Part shown: piece after piece, positions 58,201 through 64,000 of the stretch
Position numbering within the stretch: the first letter of the stretch is position 1
Layout of the letters: the number at the start of each line of letters is the position of its first letter
Assembly: GCF_037975245.1 (NCBI RefSeq)
Contig: NC_092573.1
Span: 7,300,501 to 7,364,500, forward strand
Origin: Apostichopus japonicus
Taxonomy: Eukaryota; Echinodermata; Holothuroidea; Aspidochirotida; Stichopodidae
DNA length: 64,000 bases
Direction of reading: 5' to 3'
Translations under genes and position numbers: made by a program
Notes under the pieces: model-generated
Told to the model about the DNA's origin: nothing
What the model saw: the letters and a program-made list of their open reading frames with translations, nothing else
The model's database searches: none

Positions 58201-61200
58201 AACACCTGCTGAGATGATGAAGCGAATCCCCCCAGACAACAAGATCAAACAACTGGAAAAGCAAAAACAGAAGGCCATCGAGGACAAAGACAACATCTCC
58301 AGGAACAGGATGCAGAGGGAAATCAATAAGCACGTAAACAATCTGCGAAGTGACACCTTTGGAGGAATAAAAGGAAACTCTCGTGCATTCTGGGATGTCG
58401 TCAAATCCATAAGAGACCCTACTAAAGATGACCAGCCTAGGCGGGTTGATGCAGATTTTGGGAAGGAACTATCCGACTATTTTGGACGGTTTAATGACTC
58501 AATAAGTAAAGATATACCGTTATACCTACCTGAGAAGAATGAGGGTTGTCATGAACTTGATGTCAATGTGGTAAGGAAACAGTTTGGGAAGGTCAAAAGG
58601 GGTGTTGCTTGTGGGTCAGATAAAATTCCGTGGTGGGTTTTTAAATTCTTTTCTTTTGAATTAGCTCCAATATACACATCAATCTTCCAAGAAAGCTTAC
58701 AACATAGTCAGATCCCTAACCTGTGGAAAACAGCACTAACATCACCTGTACCAAAAGTGGCGAATCCCAAAGATGTGAATGATTTTAGACCAATTGACCT
58801 AGCAAGTATTGCTTTTAACAGCATGCAAAGGATCCTCCTGCCACGACTAACTGGCAGTATCAATCAATTTGGGGACAAGCGTCAATTCGCCTACAGAAAA
58901 GGTGTATCATGTGTAGATGCTGTGCTGTTACTTATCCACGAGGTTGTGTCAGAATTAAATTGCAAGGAAACCACAATAGCAAAGGTGCTTTTCTTAGATT
59001 TCTCAAGTGCTTTCAATACCGTCCTACCAAATCAATTAATTACAGATCTGTCAGGTTTTATCACTGAACCATGGCTCCTACACTGGCTTGCTCAGTTCTT
59101 AACTGGGTGGTCAAGACACGTTAAATTGGAGAATGGGTTGTCTGATAGGTCAGAGTTTAAAGTTGGAGTGCCTCAGGGTGGTCCATTGTCTGCTTTACTC
59201 TTCACATTATATACGGATGAAATCAAGTCTGGTGGTCATATCTCAATCACAAAATATGCCGATGACACTGCTATATTATGCAAAATATCCAAGAGTTCAT
59301 GTGTCAATGATCAGCTGAACTATCAGCAATCAGTCAACGACGTGGTTTCAACATGTGATAGAAAGAATTTGTTGCTAAATGCTAAGAAGTCGAAGGAAAT
59401 GTGCTTTGCTAACATCAATATAAAACATCAAGGTCTTCTGTCTGCAAGATCACAAGGTGTCACCATACATGAATCTGAGGTAGAGCGAACATCAAGAACT
59501 GAATACCTAGGAGTATGCATTGATGATAATCTAACGTTCACGTCGCATATCTCGAAAATCTTGAAAAAAGTGTATTATTTTGTTTCAAGTCTTGCCTATA
59601 TTGTGTCATTTTTTAATGAAGGTGCAAGAAAAAATGTGTTCAGCTCCTTTATTCTGCCACATTTACTTTATGCTGTTCCTGTATGGTATCACTTTATATC
59701 ATCTTCTGACAAGCATAGACTGATGAGATTCCTTAAGTATACTTCACGTATATTGAATGTAAGCCAGCAATTACTGAAGGATCAAGTAAACACAGCTGCA
59801 AAGAATGAATTTGTAAGGATGACAAATAAAATTAGAGATGACAAAGATCACCCACTACATGGGCCACTTAATTGTCTGTTGGTGAAAGCTACCAGGAATC
59901 TTAGGAACCCTCATATCTTGCCAAAATATAGAACTCAACTTTATAAGAACTCTTTCATCTACCGTGCTGCAATTTACATTCAATTTGGTATTTTGGAACC
60001 TTTCATTTAATTTTACTCATTGTTTCACCTAGTTCTAGTAATGTATATAGTTTTAACGCTTTCTTGATGTGCAATCTTTTGAATATCTTATCTATCACGG
60101 TTTTCATATTCTTTAATTGTTTCACCTAGTTCTAGTAATGTACATAGTTTTAACGCTTTCTTGTTGTGCAATCTTTTGAACATCTTATCTATCATGGTTT
60201 TCATATTTATTTATTTTTGAGTTTGACATGTGTGCTCCTTTTTATAAATATGCTATATTTATACTGGTTTCAATAAATGAATGAATGAAATGAAATGGGA
60301 TTGGAGGGATACAGATGTAAATCACTCCTGTAATTGCATAAGTGCTCTCTAGCATCAGACACACATGGTAACAAGGCCAAAGATGACACAAATTTCTTCC
60401 TTTGTACGATCAGAGCGATAATGTGTAGATGTCTCTTCAATATAGTTTTTCCATTTTCACCATTTTTCACATTCTCTGAAATTGATACCAGGTTATGTTA
60501 CTATCTATAATTTACTTCTTATATCAACCTGTTTTATATGTCAGTTCTGTAATTTTCCACAGAATTTGAACGACTTCTTTGGACCTAGGTGTATTAGGGT
60601 GTACTAACATTGTACTGTCTTTGAAGCCTTCCATGTTAATACTTATTGTCGAATCCCTCTAACTGTTGTAAAAGACATGCAATAATGTGGTTTCTCAGTT
60701 AGTAATTGATGTGTTACATTTTCAAACTCGAATTAGCTAAGATGTCATTCAACCATGGAAATTGTTTCAATAATAACTTACAAAATCAATCGAAATATTC
60801 TCTAGGACCTTACGAGCACAATATCTCCTTTATGAATTAAAGGATTTCTTTTGTATTACTAATCAAGTCAGAAGTATTACTTACCTGGAATGGTATGTCT
60901 TTAAGCTCCTCATGAAGAACCTGTATATTAGCAAGAGGAACTTCATTCACATGGGCATAGTCCATCCACTTCACTTGGGCTGTTTTCTAATGATCAGAAA
61001 AAGAACAAGCACAAGAAATGAACTATTGTTGAAAGGTATTATTCAAGCAAAGACAACCTCCCAGTTATCATCATAAACCCATTGCATACTGATTCTCATT
61101 GATAACTCACTTTGGGAAAGCTTTACTCTGCTTCAGGCTTATCACTCTTAAATATCCCTTAATATACCTGAGCAAAATCTAAAATAGACATCAGAGAACC

Positions 61201-62528
61201 ACTCAAATATCCCTTTATATACCTGAGACAAGACTTGTGCAAATCTAAAAAAAAACATCACAGAACCACTTGCTTTTAACATCTACATGTTCTTCCCTAT
61301 TCACTACAGTGATTATAGTTTTGTAAAGGGTAGATGTTTGCAAATGATGAAATTTCAACATTTCCTATTACCCATCAATTTTCCAAGTACCAATATAGTT
61401 GCTCTAGGACAACATTCATTGACAACATGGCAGACTATGCCAGGTATCCTTTCAAGTAGATCGAATAAAGTCAATCTGTCAATGTACTGACCTTTTGTTT
61501 GTCCACTTTCTCTACCTTAGCTCTGTACCACCTGCTGTCCTCTTCAAACTCAGCCACACAAAACATGCCTTCTTTGACCTCTACGGGAGACTGGCCATCC
61601 TTGATGAGCTTCCGCCTTAGAAACATAGAAACGAGATACTCGTGAATATGGTTTGAAGTATCAGAAGAAAGGTTCACGATTTAAGCCATTGTAAGAGAAA
61701 CAAGAGTCAGTTATGTTTATATCATATCAGATTCTTAGCCTTACCAGATGCTACCAAGTATATCGTAACAACAGTTCTATGCTCTGTTGGAAAGTTGCAA
61801 ACATCATTTGTTACAAAATGGTGATGGAACGTGTAATTTCTAATGTATTTCCAAGCACGGAGAATTTAAAAGCTGATCAGAATGTACCATTCCATTTTAT
61901 TATTCATGTATCAAACAAATCATGGAGTTAATGATTTAACTGCAGCAAATTTAAAATATAAATAAAGAAACTATAAAAAAAAAAAAAAAACTTTTCTGGA
62001 GGTGTGAAAGTACATGTTGCCTATCCAATGGTGGATTCCTTCAAAGTAAAAAAAAAAAAACACTGCGAGTGAAATATTACAACATAAGCACAATTTTACC
62101 TGATCTCAAAACTAAGATCATCCAAGACATTTGCAACAGAGTCCACAAAGTCAGGACATAACCAAAAGTGTCCTTTGGCATCCATTCGTCCCTCAACATA
62201 TGCACGCAAGGTATCCCCTGAAGGTGTACAAACGAAGAAGACTGACAATTAATTTGATTATTCTATAATAATTCTATTATATTATATTTCGTTTGTGATA
62301 CTACTGAATGCATATAATCAGTGGTTTTGAATAAATCTGATGCATACCGTCTTTAGGAGGAACAAGGGGCACGATCTCTTTGGTGAATGTGGGGGCGCTC
62401 TTCATATCACTACCACTCTTCAACTGTAAGTTCAAGACCTGATCGGCAAGGTGGGTAGTGTCTAAGCTGACGGCAGCATTGATGCTGGGCTGTTTCAGAT
62501 CTATCGCTGTATCTGATAGATCCTGCAT
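44169..62528 (-). CDS. Tudor-domain protein gene (TDRD-like), 18 exons, 5' end uncertain
   Basis: Exons on the minus strand: 62348-62528, 62100-62217, 61492-61615, 60885-60986, 56641-56754, 55589-55682, 52027-52049, 50834-51560, 50258-50405, 49014-49069, 48506-48629, 47927-48044, 47456-47551, 47034-47138, 46300-46393, 45932-46124, 45277-45418, 44169-44207. All junctions are GT..AG and in phase; the sum is 2598 bases, 865 residues plus stop. Two extended Tudor regions (about 60-245 and 545-742) flank a Glu/Lys-rich linker (253-494). The tail is Gln-rich and Gly/Arg-rich. Tudor proteins of this type bind dimethyl-arginine on Piwi and Vasa proteins in germ granules; that role is inferred from the fold. 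I cannot say which TDRD it is. The Met at 62526-62528 follows an acceptor directly, so it may be internal. Confidence 0.82.
44460..45135. repeat. Degenerate AGACCTCTGTC / TAGTCTTATCAAGAGAC repeat, Tudor-gene last intron
   Basis: About four higher-order units of 120-180 bases share AGTAGATAGTCTTATCAAGA, GACTTTCCTTTTTAACAGAC and CTCTGTCTCAACAGACCTCT. Within them the CAGACCTCTGTC phrase is itself duplicated. No coding content. Confidence 0.88.
45515..45630. repeat. TTAATGTGTTCAATGAGTTGTA short tandem repeat
   Basis: Four imperfect copies of about 28 bases in the intron between the polyQ exon and the Gly-rich exon. Confidence 0.8.
46300..50405 (-). CDS. Tudor gene exons for the second Tudor region
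   Basis: Exons 50258-50405, 49014-49069, 48506-48629, 47927-48044, 47456-47551, 47034-47138 and 46300-46393. A Gly/Asn/Met-rich lead (NPYMTPNMAMVNPALHQIYG) precedes SGDVLNIRVSSGLAEDGTFL. The Tudor core reads PGKLMCAYYSTLNQWSRAHI, then VLVWFCDFGTTEAVPSTHIR and FLELRHHLFPFQ. The aromatic positions and the DFG-type turn match the Tudor barrel. The part after the core (FPRESQDTFRNITTDKIIKA then VSLSFLNE) fits the SN-like half of an extended Tudor module. Confidence 0.85.
49108..49920. repeat. 34-bp array, about 24 copies, Tudor-gene intron
   Basis: The unit is CATACCATGATGCTACAATG plus TTCTTGTGTACATT. Units vary almost only at one position, GCTACAA versus GCTGCAA, in an irregular order, plus one 35-base unit with an extra T near 49792. 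The array begins about 37 bases from an exon acceptor (49071 side). No coding role is seen. Confidence 0.96.
50834..51560 (-). CDS. Tudor gene linker exon, Glu/Lys/Asp-rich
   Basis: This 727-base exon encodes residues 253-494 and leaves in phase 1. It starts GSIGCRDVRLLSKEEGGIKE, continues through a long run of Glu, Lys, Asp, Thr and Ser (KTEEGSTEEDKEEEKKDEKK), and ends with LPMPG-like DGRPLMPG before the donor. It is probably a disordered spacer between the two Tudor regions. The plus-strand frames opposite it (SSFFSSFFSSSLSSS) are shadows. Confidence 0.82.
52027..52049 (-). CDS. 23-nt microexon of the Tudor gene
   Basis: It is bounded by TTTCTTCAG and GTAAGTC. With the G left over from the exon at 55589-55682 it encodes Val-Phe-Leu-Gly-Ser-Lys-Asp-Lys and restores phase 0 exactly, as the next exon (51560) needs. 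Without it the joined exons are out of frame. That phase fit is the main support. Confidence 0.68.
52295..55355. mobile_element. About 3-kb repeat block with ~400-bp internal tandem units and inverted ends
   Basis: GGTTCCTTGCTT near 52308 is matched in inverted form by AAGCAAGGAACC near 55344-55355. The right end is itself a hairpin (GGTTCCTTTTGCTAAAGCAAGGAACC, given as an inverted pair). Inside, the phrase GACCTTTGGTGACCTCGG recurs at about 53229, 53628, 54027, 54321 and 54979, with diverged copies near 52545, 52840 and 55127. The clean units are 399 bases. Every unit is dense in TGACC/GGTCA. No ORF is plausible. It may be an expanded non-autonomous transposon; the class is not assigned. It lies in a Tudor-gene intron. 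Confidence 0.7.
55263..55312. repeat. CA microsatellite
   Basis: (CA)n interrupted by CATACATACA, inside the right end of the repeat block. Confidence 0.9.
55589..62528 (-). CDS. Tudor gene exons for the first Tudor region
   Basis: Exons 62348-62528, 62100-62217, 61492-61615, 60885-60986, 56641-56754 and 55589-55682. The lead ends PLVPPKDGDTLRAYVEGRMD and AKGHFWLCPDF. The Tudor core reads VKEGMFCVAEFEEDSRWYRA, KVEKVDKQKKTAQVKWMDYA and HVNEVPLANIQVL: the RWYRAxV strand and the DYxxxxxVP turn are classic. ALECCLLDINDGS...W follows, as in extended Tudor modules. For 61492-61615 the acceptor TTTCTAAG at 61616-61617 was chosen because an in-frame stop lies just upstream at about 61681-61683 and the Arg codon is completed across the junction. 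Its donor is GTCAGT. The intron between 60885 and 56754 carries the antisense LINE. Confidence 0.85.
57101..60010 (+). CDS. LINE ORF2: AP endonuclease plus reverse transcriptase, uninterrupted
   Basis: The ORF encodes 969 residues without a stop or frameshift. The N-terminus has the KHRGTRAGIQNRIR-type lead often seen before the endonuclease. Endonuclease motifs in order: LTANVNSIQGKF, ITLQETKL, IVNVYTRPSSNF, IAGDVNRE and the catalytic STSDHSSVLL (about 75-305). Reverse transcriptase motifs: FRPIDLASIAFNSMQRILLP, QFAYRKGVSCVDAVLLLI, VLFLDFSSAFNTVLP, GVPQGGPLSALLFTLYTDEI and the catalytic YADDTAIL (about 545-730). A C-terminal region with TEYLGVCIDDNLTFTSHISK follows. The FLDFSSAFNT form suggests the Jockey superfamily (CR1/L2/Rex1 side); clade not resolved. 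The intact reading frame suggests recent or possible current competence. Confidence 0.93.
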   Translation: MNPNNTDIVGAARSLHYSSETLHNIRRSMQTHTIESRLVDILKEQSILRKHRGTRAGIQNRIRNTQSHNFSFPYGLTANVNSIQGKFLHLEQTVTNMRNLCFITLQETKLQSPNKEWLNEIPQHCVPDEALRMANYFMFRHDRQFSANGGGLITYISKDWAVSYPKVCCSISIPDIELLAVRARPRYLPSDMSNVTIVNVYTRPSSNFSTADKELKSAITKLQKENPRTHFTIAGDVNRESIACIETMGFKNLVNFATFPSSNSVLDAVYVTGDVYHVKKSHPISTSDHSSVLLIPKYTEKHRAKKQRRSRSQKDLSFDNVRSMQEMLQTTDWNVFREGCDDPDELTDVISSYIGFVSDVCIPMKQITPAEMMKRIPPDNKIKQLEKQKQKAIEDKDNISRNRMQREINKHVNNLRSDTFGGIKGNSRAFWDVVKSIRDPTKDDQPRRVDADFGKELSDYFGRFNDSISKDIPLYLPEKNEGCHELDVNVVRKQFGKVKRGVACGSDKIPWWVFKFFSFELAPIYTSIFQESLQHSQIPNLWKTALTSPVPKVANPKDVNDFRPIDLASIAFNSMQRILLPRLTGSINQFGDKRQFAYRKGVSCVDAVLLLIHEVVSELNCKETTIAKVLFLDFSSAFNTVLPNQLITDLSGFITEPWLLHWLAQFLTGWSRHVKLENGLSDRSEFKVGVPQGGPLSALLFTLYTDEIKSGGHISITKYADDTAILCKISKSSCVNDQLNYQQSVNDVVSTCDRKNLLLNAKKSKEMCFANINIKHQGLLSARSQGVTIHESEVERTSRTEYLGVCIDDNLTFTSHISKILKKVYYFVSSLAYIVSFFNEGARKNVFSSFILPHLLYAVPVWYHFISSSDKHRLMRFLKYTSRILNVSQQLLKDQVNTAAKNEFVRMTNKIRDDKDHPLHGPLNCLLVKATRNLRNPHILPKYRTQLYKNSFIYRAAIYIQFGILEPFI
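60021..60213 (+). repeat. 97-bp tandem duplication in the LINE 3' UTR
   Basis: TGTTTCACCTAGTTCTAGTA begins at 60021 and again at 60118, and the following bases match with about five substitutions. The copies have diverged a little, so the duplication predates or accompanied this insertion. It may be a family feature rather than local. Confidence 0.9.
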
Positions 62529-63245
62529 CTGTACAAGGAAACAGAGTTAATATAATGGTATTAACATCTGATTGATTCCTTGCAGTGTATCACAGACTGT
62601 CATACAATGAAACAGAGTTAATATAATGGTATTAACATCTGATTGATTCCTTGCAGTGTATCACAGACTGTCATACAATGAAACAGCGTTAATAAAATGA
62701 ACTGTCATACAATGAAACAGAGTTAATATAATGGTATTAACATCTGATTGATTCCTTGCAGTGTATCACAGATTGTCATACAATGAAACAGAGTTAATAT
62801 AATGAACTGTCATACAATGAAACAGAGTTAATATAATGGTATTAACATCTGATTGATTCCTTGCAGTGTATCACAGACTGTCATACAATGAAACAGAGTT
62901 AATATAATGAACTGTCATACAATGAAACAGAGTTAACATAATGGTATTAACATCTGATTGATTCCTTGTAGTGTATCACAGACTGTCATACAATGAAACA
63001 GAGTTCATATAATGAACTGTCATACAATGAAACAGAGTTATTATAACGGTATTAACATCTGATTGATTCCTTGTAGTGTATCACAGACTGTCATACAATG
63101 AAACAGAGTTCATATAATGAACTGTCATACAATGAAACAGAGTTAATATAATGGTATTATCATTAACATCTGATTGATTCCTTGCAGTGTATCACAGACT
63201 GTCATACAATGAAACAGAGTTAATAAAATGGTATTAACATTAACA
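62529..63245 (-). repeat. Array seeded from the acceptor of the 62348-62528 exon
   Basis: On the + strand, units of about 105 bases combine GAAACAGAGTTAATATAATG, GTATTAACATCTGATTGATT and CCTTGCAGTGTATCACAGAC. Some units are doubled in the CTGTCATACAATGAAACAGA part. The unit nearest the exon contains the real acceptor. On the minus strand it reads ATTAACTCTGTTTCCTTGTACAG, and the copies read the same start with TTTCATTGTATGACAG. No coding content. Confidence 0.9.
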
Positions 63246-63406
63246 TATGATTGATTCCTAATTTCCTTGCAATGATCACAGAATGCCATGTACTTTCCAT
63301 CCTAGTTCCAAGAAGGATCAACTTTATGACTTTGCTGCCAGTAAGGTAATCAACAGTTAGCGAAGATACAAGAAAAGCTTCACAGCCATCACAAAAAGAA
63401 CCTGAC

Positions 63407-63426
63407 CTCCTCTCCACCAGCCCCCT
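63407..63426 (-). CDS. Possible 20-nt upstream microexon of the Tudor gene
   Basis: GTTTGCAG, then AGGGGGCTGGTGGAGAGGAG, then GTCAGG could be a tiny exon encoding Gly-Ala-Gly-Gly-Glu-Glu before Met-Gln-Asp. It leaves in phase 0 as required. A site this short could occur by chance, and the donor is GTCAGG. Confidence 0.25.
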
Positions 63427-64000
63427 CTGCAAACACACAAGAACCTATGAACCTAGAAAACATGGTTACAATTGCACTGTTTTCAGCATGAAATATAGCA
63501 TTTTTGGTTGTTGTAATGCGCAAAATGCAACTCACATATATACTATATACTATATAAGTTTCTAACTATACGATGTCACTATGCAGCACACATTGTTTCC
63601 ATGTAGTTATTATACAAGTTAAAGGAGGGAAGAGAATGTAAAGCCTTGTTTTGTTACAAGGAATAGATTTTTGATGTTATTTGTTTATTTATTTATTTGT
63701 ACTTCAGTTTACCACATGAAATCAAGCATGCAAATCACATACCATCCAAAAAGTCTCTATGAAACACAGTAATGCTTGTTTACAGTAATGATGTGACCGT
63801 TGTCTTGGAACAGTCATTTTGTTGTCTCCATGGCAACTTGGGCATTAACTTCACACAAATGACAATCAGGGTCAAGTTGTCATACAACCCTCTCCTCTGC
63901 TTGCAAAGCTCATTATTATGTCAGATACATGAAACAAATAAGTCTATTTATGTCATCCTAATAAGCTTATAATTCAAATTAGACAATAGAGATGACCATC
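63427..64000. other. Nothing recognised; probably Tudor-gene intron or 5' flank
   Basis: AT-rich sequence with short open frames only. No element ends or domain-coding exon seen before the window ends. Confidence 0.5.

Larger units (their letters stand above)
57050..60298 (+). mobile_element. Near full-length non-LTR retrotransposon (LINE), antisense in the Tudor gene
   Basis: It has an intact ORF at 57101-60010, a 3' region with a 97-bp tandem duplication, AATAAA near 60271, and a (GAAT)n-type terminal run to about 60298. The 5' boundary is uncertain and placed before the ORF; it must lie between the exon at 56641-56754 and 57100. No separate ORF1 was seen. Insertion is opposite to host transcription, which is common for tolerated intronic LINEs. 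I could not define a target duplication by eye. Confidence 0.87.

Overview
The window is nuclear DNA of a eukaryote with spliced genes: long AT-rich introns, GT..AG junctions that keep reading phase, coding exons of 20-3240 bases, LINEs, MITE-like elements and many minisatellites. The two main genes are animal-type (SLX4 with UBZ4, BTB, SAP and C-terminal domains; a Tudor-domain protein of germline type). Gene content and the repeat style suggest a marine invertebrate, perhaps an echinoderm; that placement is a guess. No rRNA, tRNA or CRISPR array was seen.

Layout. 1-5320: mostly non-coding, ending in the last coding exon (5173-5320, +) of an unidentified gene. 5608-41164 (+): a complete SLX4 homologue rebuilt here as 22 exons, 8094 coding bases, 2697 residues. 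It has a minisatellite-like first exon that multiplies AT-hook and Ser-Pro motifs, four UBZ4 zinc fingers, an XPF-binding-type region, BTB, a very long acidic disordered exon with SUMO-interacting-like motifs, SAP, and the SLX1-binding C-terminal domain. 41165-44168: 3' flanks of two convergent genes. 44169 to beyond 62528 (-): a Tudor-domain gene, 18 exons rebuilt (865 residues from the first Met seen), with two Tudor regions split by a Glu/Lys-rich linker and a Gln-rich/RGG-like tail. Its 5' end may lie outside the window.

Mobile DNA sits in introns: a hAT-like non-autonomous element with an 8-bp target duplication (11481-13222), a 5'-truncated LINE tail (about 17420-17775), a 4.0-kb foldback element with 740-bp inverted arms and nested MITEs (34233-38228), a roughly 3-kb repeat block rich in nuclear-receptor half sites (52295-55355), and a LINE with an intact 969-residue ORF (57101-60010) antisense to the Tudor gene.

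The most unusual theme is tandem arrays built on, or directly against, splice sites: the donors of SLX4 exons 11 and 18, the acceptor of SLX4 exon 19 and the acceptor of the first confident Tudor-gene exon. I found no wholly new biochemical system. The strongest leads are these arrays, the expanded repeat/AT-hook N-terminus with four UBZ4 fingers in SLX4, and the foldback element inserted into one of the arrays.
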